A stretch of 64,000 nucleotides of DNA from Brachionus rotundiformis. Its lineage: Eukaryota > Rotifera > Eurotatoria > Ploima > Brachionidae. The position numbers and the translations under genes are program-made. The stretch is taken from contig JAESIW010000115.1 in the NCBI GenBank assembly GCA_016802295.1, forward strand, positions 912,892 through 976,891, given 5' to 3'. This document shows, piece after piece, positions 1-13,100 of the stretch (positions within the stretch are counted from its first letter, which is position 1; each line of letters opens with the position of its first letter). The notes below the pieces were generated by a model, which did no database searches, was not told the origin of the DNA, and saw only the letters and a list, made by a program, of their open reading frames with translations.

Positions 1-10
1 TTTAATAAAG

Positions 11-79
11 AGAGAACCACAACAAATTCGAGCTGCTAGTGCTGTACCATTCAGAGCTGGATCAGTGAGAAGAAACTAG
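11..79 (+). CDS. Last exon of an upstream muscle myosin heavy chain gene (partial)
   Basis: The window begins inside a gene. After an AG acceptor at 9-10 there is an open reading frame of 22 codons ending in TAG at 77-79. It encodes a basic, non-helical tailpiece that starts REPQQ and ends FRAGSVRRN. This closely matches the last exon of the complete myosin gene downstream (9888-9950), which starts REARG and ends RAGSVRRQL, and the exon begins at the same codon. It is therefore the C-terminal tailpiece of a third myosin II heavy chain copy lying mostly to the left of the window. Only this exon is visible, so whether the upstream gene is intact is unknown. Confidence 0.85.
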   Translation, partial: REPQQIRAASAVPFRAGSVRRN

Positions 80-1376
80 AAATTAGAAATATTTTTCTAA
101 AGATTACAATATTTTCAAAATAATTAGTTTAGTCTCTTAATTTAACTTAAAAATATTTTAATTCTCAATTTCACCCTTTAAAAAATAAATAATTTTACAA
201 AATATTTTTTTGTTTCACTTGTTATCTGAATATTAAAATCGATGTTTTTATCTTGAAAAAAATTTCTTTTTTTTTAAATACATTACTTTCTTTAGTTTTA
301 ATTACAATTTTCATTTACCTTGTTCCTTATTTATATTAATTTTTAATTTTAATTACAAATATCGATAGAAATACATTTTCTTATCTGGTTCCATAGGTTT
401 ACCAACCTTAATTAATTTTAATTTTCACCATTTGTCACTTTTTTTAAAAGCTGGTCCTTTTAAATTTCATTGTAAGACAGAAGGGGAACTTAGATACTTG
501 ATCAGAATTAGACAGTTTTAGACGGAAATAGTTTTAAACACGTTGAAAATTAGATATAAATAGCATGTAAAAATTTGTTAAGAGTCTTATTTTAAAATCT
601 TAATTCTTTATTTAAAATATATCTTTCAAAAAATAAATTTTTTTTTACATAATAATCTAATTTTTCACCTTTTTAGATTTTAATTGTTAGTTTTTAAAAA
701 AAAGCTTTCTTAACTAAATGGATTTATGAATATTAACTTTTTTTATTCTAAACAGAATCTTTGTTTAAGCCTAATTTGTTATTAAATTGGTAAATTATCG
801 GAAAAAAAGATGTTAATACTTTCTAACGAAAAGCTTTATGATTAATTCAATATTTTGTTCTTAATTTGTTATCTTAACAAACCAGATTTTCTTGCTAATT
901 ATTTAAACAACCTTTTTGAGTATCCTATTTCAAAAATGCTTCTTCCCAAAAAAGCCTTGTTTGAAACTCATTTTATCTCAATTAAAGATACTTGACTTTA
1001 AAAAATTCGTATATAAATAATTTTCAAAAGATCAAGATAAAAACTTCCAAAATTTTCCTAAAAAAATTTATCGTATTATCAAAATAGAAATTAATTTTAT
1101 GAAATAATTATTTAATTTTTAATCCGATTTTAATTTTTTTATCAATAAAGCCAAAAAATTTTAATAGAAGAGAAAAGCTGTAAATTTCAAGCAAATTTTA
1201 GATTTTAATAATCTGATATAATTTTACTTTATATTAATTTAATTAATTCAATAATTCAAACTATTTTAAAATTAAAATCACAAAATTTAAATTAGGATTT
1301 AATGGTTTAATGATCAATTTTAGATTGAATTTGATTTTATATGATATCCATCCTTTAGAAAGTTCAATTTTTTTTA

Positions 1377-1769
1377 AGGTTCCCCAAATCATAAACTATA
1401 GTTAAAATTTGGCTGTTTTTGAGCTCTAATAAGTCAAGTCCGTTACGAAAATATTATTCCAAAAATGTTTTATTTTGTAGAATAAACTCTGCTCTACAAA
1501 ATTTAGCTTTTATTTTAGACAGTTTAAAAAATTTTAATGAAAATAAATATCATCAAAGTTGTGGAAAAATGAATTTTTTGGTAAAAAAATACCAAAAATT
1601 TATTTTTTTAAGTAAAAATATCATACTAATCGAGACATTCAAAAATCCTAAGCTAACTTCGCTAGAAATTTTCATTTTACACTTAGGATAAAATTTTTAA
1701 ATTTTTTAGATCATCATTTAATGGAGGAATAAAATTTAAAGATACTAAAATTTATGATTTGGGGCACCT
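1377..1769. mobile_element. MITE with 25-bp terminal inverted repeats and TA target duplication
   Basis: The left end reads AGGTTCCCCAAATCATAAA and the right end, reverse-complemented, reads AGGTGCCCCAAATCATAAA. Over 25 bases 22 match. Both ends are flanked by TA (1375-1376 and 1770-1771), the target duplication of Tc1/mariner-type elements. The 393-bp interior encodes no transposase; its 90-codon open frame (1419-1691) looks like noise and includes a hairpin with an ATTTTGTAGA / TCTACAAAAT stem. Seen directly: the repeats and the TA borders. Inferred: non-autonomous, moved by a Tc1/mariner-like transposase encoded elsewhere. Confidence 0.72.
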
Positions 1770-3478
1770 TACGTTTTTTAAGAAAATCAATGAAGAAAAT
1801 AAGATGCTTTAAGACAGAAAATAATCTTAAAAGGATATGACAAAATTTCTATCTATCTCAGCATTTTATTCTCTATTTAAAATGTTTCAATTAAGAATTC
1901 TAATGATATTCATCTTTTCAAATTTTAATTTTAATTATTTTATTAATAATCTAATTTAAAAACATTATTTATTTATAATTTGAATAAAACTTTTAGTTGA
2001 ATATAATAGAAAAAATAATTAAAAATTTTATGAAAGATTTAGAATTTATCAAATTGAGCAAGTCAGGTAGCGAAAGAAATATAAAATTAAATTATCAAAC
2101 AACTTATATAAACTTTTTCTACTGAAAAGTGTTTTTTTATATTTTTAGAAATTTTTTATATCTATTTATATCTTGCTTTAAAAGATCAAAGTTTACATAT
2201 TTAAATTTGTTAATATACAATACAATTAAAACTTTTGATATTTTGAAAGAAAGTTTTTTAATAATTTTCTAATTATATTTCAGAGTAACTAATGAGGATT
2301 AATGATATCACCAAAATATTCTAACCAAAAATTTTGATCTTCAAGGTTTTTTTAAATATTAGTTTTTAAGTTAAATTAAATTTACTAAAAAATTAACTTG
2401 TAAGAACCCATTAAAATACTTTAGTATTAAGTTAAAAGAAATAACTTTTTTAACAACTTTTTTTAGATAAACGCTTCGAAAAAAAGGATTAAGGCTTTTT
2501 TTCCTATTTAAATTTAAATGCTTCATTTCAGTTGAAATATTTTTTTAATTATTTCCGATTGAGTTGGAAGAACAATAGAAAATGGCGGACTAATAAACTC
2601 TATTAACAATTATTTTAATAAACAAATCAAATAAAAGAATATAAAATTTTTTAAAAACTCCGTTTATCATCCAATACTCATTTATTTGTTCTATTAACTT
2701 TTTAAACACACTGGAAAATATTTAATTAAAAATAAAGAGGCCATTTAAAAATGCGAAATATTTATTTCAAAAAAATTATCTTCCAAATAATGAAATGAAA
2801 TTTTCTAGACTCCTTTGGATTAATGGCAAAGTTTACCAAAATTAATGATTCTCATATGCTAAGCTCAAAGTTGTCGATAAAATCCTACCAACATTGTCTT
2901 AAAATTCCCATAAAGCCTAAGAAATTTGGAATCTATTAAATAAAATGTAAGAGCAATTGGTTGCAATAAAAAGCTATAATTAAATTAATTAATTATCAAT
3001 GAGAGCTTTATCAAATAAACTATTCATTTTCAGAGTAAACATAAAATTTTGAATCTCTGCTTGAAATTAATATATTTCGATAAAGTATTGCTTGAAGTCG
3101 ATTGCCAGCTATCTTTAATGGGTAAATGGAATATAAATTATTTAATTACTCTTCGTAAAGATCGAATATCTTAAGCTGATAAACAAGAACCAGATATTCT
3201 CTTACAGAAATGATTTATGACAAATGCTTGAGTTATTTCAATTAAACCCGGTTGAAAACAATCTCTAATGGCAAAAACAAACTGAGATAATAAACTACCA
3301 ATTCGCTTAATCACCTTAATTGCTAATCTTTATGTTGAGTATGAGCAAGAAGCTCAAAAGCAAACGATATTTCTTCCTATCAATAATTAATCAAATTTTC
3401 TTTGTAGTTGAATGCTGCTTTATGTTGTTATTTGAATATAACCATAGAATCTAAGCTCAATTATCTATAAAATTTACT

Positions 3479-3486
3479 TATAAATA
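3479..3486 (+). promoter_or_regulatory. TATA-like box of myosin gene MHC-A
   Basis: TATAAATA lies 84 bases before the ATG at 3570. About 30 bases further on is CTTACAGAAA (from 3507), a possible initiator. This gives a 5' UTR near 60 bases. The CTTACAG could instead be a splice acceptor. In such AT-rich DNA a TATA match alone is weak. Confidence 0.35.
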
Positions 3487-3569
3487 CCATTAGTTTTAAA
3501 AACCTTCTTACAGAAAAGTTTTTTTAAAAAGCAATAAACAAAATTTTCTTATAACAAAAGAGAGGAAAT

Positions 3570-6500
3570 ATGTACGCAAATCTAAACGACCCAGAGGTTG
3601 TTGAATCTCTAAAGTATTTACTTGTGTCATCTGAGGAAAAGATAAAGGCTCAGGCGAGACCTTTCGATGGTAAAAAGAATTTCTGGTTGCCGGACAAAAA
3701 TGAGGGATTTTTGGCCTGTGAATTGCAGAGTGAGAAAGGAGATCAGGCTACTGTGAAGACAAGCAAAGGTGAATCAGTCACTGTTAAGAGAGATGACTTG
3801 CAGCAAATGAATCCACCAAAGTATGACAAGTGTGACGATATGGCTGACTTGACCTATCTAAATGATGCATCTGTGTTGCACAATTTGCGTGAAAGATACA
3901 AAAACTGGTTAATTTACGTAATTAAATAAAGGATTATTTTAATTTTTGAAATTAATAAATTTTTTTTTAAATAAAGACTTATTCTGGTCTTTTTTGCGTA
4001 ACCATCAACCCGTACAAAAGACTGCCGGTTTATACCATGAAAATGGTGGACTTATACAGAGGCAAAAAGAGGAATGAAGTACCACCACATTTGTACTCAA
4101 TTGCAGACACTGCCTATGCCAACATGTTGAGGGACAGAGAGAACCAATCTATGTTGATCACGTAATTATTTGAGTTTATTAAATTTAAGTTTGAACAAAG
4201 ATTTAAAATAAAATAAAATATAAAAAGCGGAGAGTCTGGTGCTGGTAAGACAGAAAATACCAAGAAAGTCATCCAATACTTTGCATTTGTTGCAGCAAGT
4301 GGTTCAGCTGCTGCTAAAAAAGACGAAGGAGTAATAATTTTTTCCAGTCGAATTAAGTTTTTAAAAATATTTTTTTTAAGAAAAAAGAGGCTAACTTGGA
4401 AGATCAAATTGTCTCTGCCAATCCGGTATTGGAAGCTTATGGTAACGCCAAAACAACTCGTAACAACAACTCTTCACGTTTTGTAAGTTTTTGCCTTTTA
4501 AAAAAAAGAATAGCTTTTAAAAAATTGAATTGTAAAGGGTAAATTTATTCGTATTCACTTTGGTCCAACTGGTAAAATAGCTGGTGCTGATATTGAATCA
4601 TATTTACTTGAAAAGTCAAGAGTCACTTTTCAACAACCAGCTGAGAGAAACTATCACATTTTCTATCAGCTTTTGTCTGACGCTTTCCCAAATTACCACA
4701 GTAATTTTTATCTAAAATTAAAATGGAAATTAACAGAATATTTAATTTGATAATTTGATAATTTAAAGAGGAATTGTTGGTTGAATCAGATGCATCAAAA
4801 TACTTCTTTATTGCTCAAGGTATGTTAACTATCGACAATGTTGATGATGCTGAAGAAATGAGACTTACTGATGAGGCCTTTGATATCCTCAACTTTAGTC
4901 AACAAGAAAAATTGGACTTATTCAAGGCAACTGGTGCCATCATGCACTGGGGTAACTCAAAATGGAAGCAAAGACCAAGAGAGGAACAAGCTGAAACTGA
5001 TGGAACTGAAGAGTGTGAAAAAGTGGCACATTTATTGGGTGTTGAATCAGCTGATTTGATCAAAGGCTTGTTGAAACCAAGAATTAAAGTTGGTAATGAA
5101 TATGTAAACAAGGGACAGAACAAAGATCAAGTTTGCAATTCAATTGGTGCTTTGTCAAAGTCAATTTATTCAAGGTTTTTCCAATGGCTAGTAGACAGAG
5201 TCAATGAGACATTAGATGCTAAAACCAAGAGACAGCATTTTATTGGTGTGTTGGATATTGCTGGTTTTGAAATCTTTGATTTCAATGGCTTTGAACAATT
5301 ATGTATCAATTATACCAACGAAAGATTGCAACAATTTTTCAATCATCATATGTTTGTCTTGGAACAAGAAGAGTACAGAAAAGAAGGCATTCAATGGGAG
5401 ATGATAAACTTTGGTTTGGATTTACAAGCTTGTATTGATTTGATTGAAAAGCCTATGGGTATTTTATCAATTCTTGAAGAAGAATGTATTGTACCAAAAG
5501 CTAGTGATAAGACCTTCCAAGAGAAATTGTATGGTCAACATTTGGGCAAGCATCCCAACTTTGGCAAACCAAAACCTGCCAAAGGAAAAGCAGAGGCCCA
5601 CTTTGATTTGCATCACTATGCTGGTACAGTATCTTACAATGTCACTGGTTGGCTAGAAAAGAACAAAGATCCTATCAACACCACTGTTGCTACATTGTTT
5701 AAAACAAGCAAGACTAATGCTGTTTTGGCTAAATTATACAAAGATATGGGTCAAGAAGAAGAGAAAGGAAAAGCCAAGAAAGGTGGTAGCATGCAATCTA
5801 TCTCATCTGGTCACAGAGAACAATTGAACAAATTGATGAACACTTTGAAGCAGACTCAACCTCACTTTGTTCGTTGTATTATTCCAAATGAAATTAAAAC
5901 TGGTGGAGTTTTGGATCCTCATTTGGTTATGCATCAATTGAAATGTAATGGTGTATTAGAAGGTATCCGTATTTGCCGTAAAGGTTTTCCAAACAGAATG
6001 ATGTATGCTGAGTTCAAGCAGCGATACAGCATTTTGGCACCAAACGCTGTACCAAAAGGATTTGTTGATGCTACTAAAGCTACTGGATCCATCTTAAAAG
6101 ATATTGCTCTTGGTGAAGATTTATATAGACTTGGTCATACAAAAGTATTCTTTAGAGCTGGTGTTTTGGGTCAGCTTGAAGAATTAAGAGATGCTGCTAT
6201 ATCCAAAATTATTTGTATGCTCCAATCTCACATTAGAATGTATATCATGAAGAGAGCTTACAAAGTAATGTTGGATCAGCGTTTGGCTTTGAGTGTATTG
6301 CAGCGTAACATTAAGGCTTATTTGTCTTTGAGAAACTGGCCATGGTGGAAACTGTACACCAAAGTCAAGCCATTGTTGTCTGTTGCTAGACAAGAAGAAG
6401 AGATCAAAGCTAGAGAAGAAGAATTCAACAAACTCAAAGAAAACTTTGAAAAAGAAGAAAAGATGAGAAAAGAGCTTGAAGAGACCAATTTGAAATTGTT

Positions 6501-9500
6501 GAAAGAAAAGAACGATTTGTATACTCAGTTACAATCCGAAAGAGACAATAGTGGTAATGCTGAAGAAAAGATCCAGAAATTGGTTTTGCAAAAGGCCGAT
6601 TTGGAGAGTCAAGTAAAGGAGATGGAAGAAAAATTAGGTGAACAAGAATCGAGTGCTCATGATCTAAATTCAAAGAAGAAGAAATTAGAACAAGAAATAA
6701 ATGATTTTAAAAAAGATATCGATGATTTGCATAACAAATTGAATAAATCTGATGGCGAAAACAAATCAAAGGATAACCAAATTCACAAATTACAAGATGA
6801 AATGGCTCATCAAGATGAGACCATTGCCAAATTAAATCGAGAAAAGAAACGCTTGGAAGAAACAAATACCAAAACAGTGGAACAATTGCAACAAGAAGAA
6901 GATAAGGTTAATCATTTGAACAAGGTAAAGACAAAACTTGAGCAAACATTGGACGAGGCCGAGGACAATTTGGAAAGAGAAAAGAAAGGTCGTGCTGATT
7001 TGGACAAGGCTAAGCGAAAATTGGAAACTGATTTGAAGAACGCTCAGGCCCAAATCGAAGAGGTCGAGAGACTCAAGAAAGATTTGGAAGACAATTTGAA
7101 GCGCAAAGATGCTGAATTGAATAATTTGGGTGCCAAAGTTGAAGATGAACATGGTCAAGTATCGAATTTACAAAAGAAAATCAAAGAGCTACAAAAAAGA
7201 CTTGAAGAAGCTGATGAAGAAATCGAGTCAGAAAAACAGGCCAAGAACAAAGCTGAAAAACAACGAGCTGACTTATCTCGTGAATTGGATGAATTGAATG
7301 AAAGATTGGAAGAAGCTGGTGGAGCAACAACTGCTCAACTTGATTTGAACAAGAAACGCGAAGGTGAACTGGCCAAATTGAGACGTGATTTGGAAGAAGC
7401 CAATCTTCAGCATGAAGCAACCACTGCACAATTAAGAAAGAAACACCAAGATGCTGTCAATGAAATGGGTGAACAAATTGATCAATTACAAAAAGCTAGA
7501 AATAAGTAAAATATTATCTTTATTTTTAAATTTTTACTAAATGTGAAAATTTTAGACTTGAAAAAGATAAGCAATTAATTAAATCTGAAGTTGATGAGGC
7601 CAAATTACAAACCGAACAAGCACTTAAAGCAAAATCAAATGTAGAAAAACTAGTCAAGCAACTTGAAATACAATTGCAAGAACTTGGAATAAAATTGGAT
7701 GAATCAAGCAGAAATTTAAATGATGTTAATTCCCAAAAAGCTAAATTACAGTCTGAAAACTCAAATTTGATACAACAAATTGAGGATCTTGAATCACAAG
7801 TCAGTGGTTTCGCTAAACTAAAACAATCACTTCAAGGAATGATTGAAGAAGCCAAGAGAAATGCTGATGAAGAGGCAAGAGCTAAGAATGGTTTAGCTCA
7901 GCAATTAAGAAACATAACTGCTGATTTAGACCAGGCAAGAGAACAATTCGAAGAAGAGCATGAAGCTAAGGCCGAGTTACAGAAACAATTGGCAAAAGTT
8001 TCAAGTGAAATGCAACAATGGCGATCCAAATACGAGACCGAAGGTCTCGCAAGAGCCGAAGAGCTCGAAGAGGCCAAGAGAAAGCTTGCTGCCAAATTGG
8101 CCGAAGCTGAAGAACAAGTCGAGGAGGCATTGGCTAAATGCAACAGTTTGGAAAAGACCAAACAAAGACTTCAAGCTGAAGTTGAAGATTTGATGGTCGA
8201 TGTTGAACGAGCCAACTCAAATGCTGCTGCCATGGAAAAGAAACAGAAACAATTTGACAAGTTGATTGGCGAATGGAAACAAAAATGTGAAGACATCACA
8301 TTGGAATTGGAAGCTTCGCAGAAAGAAGCTCGCCAATACTCGACTGAATTGTTCAAATTGAAGACCCAATATGAAGAGAGTCACGAGTCCATTGAGGCTT
8401 TGAGACGAGAGAACAAGAACTTGGCCGATGAGATCAAGGACTTGATGGATCAACTTGGCGAAGGTGGCAAATCTATTCACGAATTGGAAAAGTCAAGAAA
8501 GAGACTTGAAATAGAAAAGGATGAATTGCAAGCGGCTTTGGAAGAGGCTGAAGGTGCTTTGGAACAAGAAGAGGCCAAGGTGTTGAGAGCTCAATTGGAA
8601 TTGAGTCAAGTGAGACAAGAAATTGACAGACGTTTGCATGAAAAAGAGGAAGAGTTTGAGAACACAAGACGCAACCATCAACGTGCCTTGGAATCTATGC
8701 AAGCTAGCTTGGAAGCCGAGACCAAAGGCAAAGCTGAAGCCATTAGACAAAAGAAGAAACTCGAATCTGACATCAACGAGCTTGAGATCGCCTTGGATCA
8801 TTCGAACAGAGCCAACGCTGACTTGCAAAAAGCAAACAAAAAATTGCAGCAAACCATTGGTGAAATGCAGGCTCAAATCGAAGATGAACAAAGACAGAGA
8901 GATGAAGCCCGAGAGGCAGCTGCTCAAGCTGAGCGCCGTGCCAATCTGTTGGCTTCAGAGCTTGAAGAGATTAGAGCAACACTTGAACAAGCTGAGAGAG
9001 CTCGTAAAGCTGCTGAGAATGATTTGCATGAAGCTGCTGATAGAATTAGCGAGTTATCTGCATCTAATGCCAATTTGGGTGCCCAAAAAAGAAAACTTGA
9101 GAATGACTTTGCTGCAATTCAAGCTGATTTGGACGAAACCATTTCTGAATTAAAGAACTCTGAGGAAAGAGTTAAAAAAGCAGCAATTGATGCTTCTCGT
9201 TTGGCTGAAGAATTAAGACAAGAACAAGTATTTGGAAAAATTTTATTAAATTTATTTAATTAATTAATTCCGAATGAAGGAACATGTCTTGTCAATCGAA
9301 AGACTCAGAAAAGCTCTTGAGCAACAAGTTAAAGATTTGCAGGTTAGATTGGATGAGGCTGAAGCCAATGCTCTCAAAGGAGGCAAACGAATCATTCAAA
9401 AGCTTGAACAACGAGTAATTTATACTTTTAGTTTAAAATAAAAAGTGGATTTAAAATAATTATTTGCCAGATCCACGAGTTGGAATCTGAATTGGACATT

Positions 9501-9950
9501 GAACAAAGACACCATCAAGAAACTCTCAAAGAAGTGAGAAAGAATGACAGAAGACTCAAAGAGCTGGCCTTCCAAGCCGAAGAGGACAGAAAGAACCAAG
9601 CTAGATTGCAAGATCTAGTCGAAAAACTTCAAAACAAATTGAAGGTCTACAAGAGACAAGTTGAAGAAGCTGAAGAAATAGCGGCTGTAAATCTTGCCAA
9701 GTTCCGCAAAGCACAACATGAACTTGAAGATGCTTCTGAAAGGGCAGATCAAGCTGAAAATCAATTGAACAAACAAAGAGCCAAAAATCGCAGCACTGTT
9801 TCAGTTGGTCGAACTAGCTCTCCACAAGTAAATTGAATATTTTAAATTTATAGAATATTTATTTATTATTAAATTTTTTTATTTTAGCGAGAAGCTCGTG
9901 GCGCTAGTTCAATCCCCCCTAGAGCTGGATCAGTTAGAAGACAATTATAA
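3570..9950 (+). CDS. Striated-muscle-type myosin II heavy chain, copy MHC-A (complete)
   Basis: Actin-based motor and thick-filament protein of muscle. Ten exons: 3570-3917, 3977-4161, 4228-4330, 4381-4482, 4538-4700, 4769-7505, 7556-9227, 9280-9414, 9471-9827, 9888-9950. The lengths sum to 1955 codons in one frame, giving 1954 residues, normal for muscle myosin II (about 1940-1960). Visible in order: SH3-like N-terminus (DDLQQMNPPKYDKCDDMADL), P-loop GESGAGKT split by intron 2, switch 1 region NNNSSRF, switch 2 DIAGFEIFDFN, lysine/glycine-rich loop 2 (GKAKKGGS), actin-binding HFVRCIIPNE, reactive-thiol helix CNGVLEGIRICRKGFPNR, a lever arm with light-chain sites, then a long heptad coiled-coil rod and a basic tailpiece. 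The start is the only ATG joining the conserved N-terminus. It has a paralogue at 28536-34777 and the tail of another at 11-79. It converges on the ABCA gene, 207 bases from its stop. Confidence 0.96.
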
Positions 9951-9992
9951 TTTATCTAATTTATGATTCAATTTTAGATTTAGATTTTTTAT

Positions 9993-10011
9993 TCTCTCTC
10001 TCTCTCTCTCT
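9993..10011. repeat. (TC)n microsatellite in the MHC-A 3' region
   Basis: Nineteen bases of uninterrupted TC dinucleotides just after the MHC-A stop codon, inside the probable 3' UTR. It may be a useful length marker; no function is implied. Confidence 0.85.
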
Positions 10012-10157
10012 TTTGATATTTTAGTTGTTTAGATAAATAAATCTAAATAAAATTTTTGAAGTTTTATTAAATATTTTTCTCATTAAAAAAAATTAATTAA
10101 TAATTAAATAAGATCTCTTTTTGAATATTGAATTCCACAAACCCTAATGTACAATGT

Positions 10158-13100
10158 TTAACATTTACTGAAATATTCTCCTTCCTCTTCAATCGTACTA
10201 TTTATATCATGAGATGCATTATCTGTTTGTATATCATACTGGTCGCTATTTTTAAACTCAACTTCATAAGCCAAATTTGTAAAACCACCATCCTCACCGT
10301 TATCATCGTCATATTTGCTTAATTTTCTTTGTTTGGTCGAAGACTTGGATCTAATTGATTTGATGGATTTTCTTGTTTGTTGAGATTGCTTAAAGTCTTG
10401 GGATTTAGCACTGCTGGTCTTTCTAATATGCCTTGATTTTTTCAATGAATTGAAATGTTGTTTGATGGACTCAAAATTAGGCGTATCGTTTAGCATTGTC
10501 TCAATTGAATTGTTCTCCACAGTCTTGGCTCCATAGTCTGGCGCTTCTTCGGTCATATTGGCTTTAATCTCTAGAACTTGGATCTTACCATCTTTTTCTT
10601 CATAAAAACTCGAATAACTCTCATTTAAATCTTCTTCGGTATTTTCCTCTTCCTCAATATCACTTTCAGTATCACTGGTCGACTTGGCAAAGTTGATAAA
10701 TACTTGATCAAGAGTTGTCTGAGAAACCGAATAGTCAGTAACACTTAAATAAGCTTTATTAGCTTCCATCACGCCAAATATTTTTCCTAGACTATTCCCC
10801 TTATGTGGTATAATATACTCCAATTTATTGCCATGCTTGTCTTTTAGGATACAATTTAAAAATTTAGATTGTACAAAATCCATAATGTTATTGAGCTCTG
10901 AATCTTTATCGGTTTTAATTTGTAGAGTGTAGCCACCACCAAATCTGTGCTTCAAATGCTGGGTTGTTCCCAAGCACACAAATTGACCACTTACCATAAT
11001 GGCCAGCCTTGAGCAAAGAACATCACATTCTGCCATACTGTGAGATGTCAACAGTACTGATCGGTCCTCTTTAATCAAGTTAAGAATATTGTCCCAAACT
11101 CGCCGTCTCATTTCAGGGTCCATAGCATTTGTTGGTTCATCCAATAAAACAATCTGAGGATCGCCGAGCATTGACACTGCCACTGACAAAGACCGTCTCA
11201 TTCCTCCACTGTACTTTATTATAGGTGTATTTATAAAGCTTTGTAGTTTGAATCTGGTTATGGCAAAATGGATTGCTTGTTTGATTTCTTTTATACCAAT
11301 CAGACGAGAATAAATATACAGAGCTTCTTTACCAGTCAAGTATTCATCTACTGCGTCAAATTGTGGACAGTAACCAATTATGTTATCTTTGAGAAATTCG
11401 TTCATGGTTTTATTATTGAACAGACATGTTCCAAATGTTGGCTTTATTTCTCCAGTAATCATTTTAAAAGTGGTAGTTTTTCCAGCTCCATTGATGCCCA
11501 AGAGTCCGAAGCAATGCCCCCATGGTATTGAAAAGCACACGTTATTTACTGCACAAACCCGTGAACCAGTTGCCTTGCGGTACTTTTTGGTCAAATTTTT
11601 GGCCAACAAAATATCGTAATTGGCTTCATCATTTTGTATACGCTTTCTTTCTTGGCTAACATCAATATCCTCCTGGACCGATGGAGCAAAACTTTCAATG
11701 TTTGGTTTACAAAATGGAAACAAATTAATATCAGACTCCAAAATAGCTATTAGAACAAAAAACAAAGTTCCAGTGAGAAACAAGGCCAAATATTTAACGC
11801 CTAGCATATCAAAAGAAAATGGATCTTTGTAGACATTATTTTGACCAATTATGGAATATGCTTCTGAGAGAATTTGATTCTTGGTAAGTTCTATCAAGCC
11901 ACTTCCAAGACTAAAAGAGGGAAATAGAAGACTCATTTTATCCAATATTTTGTATGTTATTGCTATAGATTGGTTTGTCTCGGCAAGAAAACTGAGCAGG
12001 AAGACAGCTACACATGTGGCGATTCCGGAGAAAAGGGTAAAGCAAAATCCGATCATGTAAGCCGAGCCAGTGTCGCTGAAAAATCTAGACATTAAGTACG
12101 ACATTGGCAGAGATGACCAGCCAAAAAGAATTAGAAGCAAAACCAAAGCACCAAAGTTTCTAGCATTAGTTGAATATGCCGTGGAATTGTAGCCACCAAT
12201 TATTGCCAATGTCAGGCAAATTATTATCAAATAGTAGCTGAAGTCCCACACAAATGAGCTGAACCAATAGAGAAAAGGCTTTACTCCGCACACAAATTGG
12301 AGGCGTTTTTCTTGAGAAATTCTCTCTTTGACTATGTAGACAATGAAGCCAGCAGGTATAAATGAGTAGGCGCATAGAATTGTCAGCGAAATACCAATGT
12401 CTGCCACTTTTTGTATAATTGTTTCGTATGATATTCGAATATCATTTAAATTTAAGGGGTGATTGTATATTCGGTATAGAGGTTTTCTCTCTTCACCAGA
12501 ATTAAATAATTTGCATGTACCACTGTCAGAATTTAGAAAACATTGGGCGTAAATAATGTAGAATTCGTGCAAAAAAGAGGTCATTGAATGGAATGCTTGA
12601 TTTTGAAACCAAATCATTATTTTTGAATTGTTTTCGTACAGTGAATCAAAAATTGTATTGTCTCCAAAAGTTATACCACCAAATCTAAAGAAAATACATT
12701 TAATGGGGCAAGAACAAAAAAATTTTTGAAAATTCATATAATTTACCGATCGTTTATATTCTCATTAAAAGTTTGGATCAAGAATGGCTCAACAGAGCAA
12801 TTTGGCGACTCTGGTGACAATTTAAGTGAATTTTGTATTATTTTTTTATCTTGTTGTTTGCTGTATAGATGTTCATAGATTAATGAACAATTCTTTATTT
12901 AAAAAAATTATTTTAAATTTAATTTATTATTTTCTATTTTTAAACCTATTTAATAAATATTACATTAATTAACAATTTAATAAAGTTTTTAAAAATCAAC
13001 CTTTGAATATTGCTTAAATAAAGCTAATGAATGCAGAATAAGAAATTATATTCTGTAAAAATTGGTAAAATATTTTCCTAAGATTAGGGTTTTTAATTTG

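Larger units (their letters stand above)
80..3569. other. Intergenic region between two myosin heavy chain genes
   Basis: About 3.5 kb of very AT-rich DNA. Apart from a MITE at 1377-1769 and a TATA-like box close to the next gene I see no exons: open frames are short and have no recognisable protein content. It would hold the 3' UTR of the upstream myosin and the promoter and enhancers of the next one. Confidence 0.6.

Noticed and set aside
1419..1691. 90-codon open frame
   Set aside because: Lies wholly inside the MITE at 1377-1769, spans a palindrome and has no protein-like features.
6434..9153. Many long open frames antisense to, or in other frames of, the myosin rods (also 31888-33969)
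   Set aside because: They are Leu/Phe/Gln-rich or Lys/Arg-rich shadows of the Glu/Lys/Leu-rich coiled coil and occur in parallel in both myosin copies simply because the DNA is the same.
12684..12737. Methionine at 12737 as the start of an independent half-transporter on the minus strand
   Set aside because: That ATG lies inside an intron; the exon begins at 12684 and continues in frame from 12747 upstream, so the segment is the second half of the full ABCA gene.
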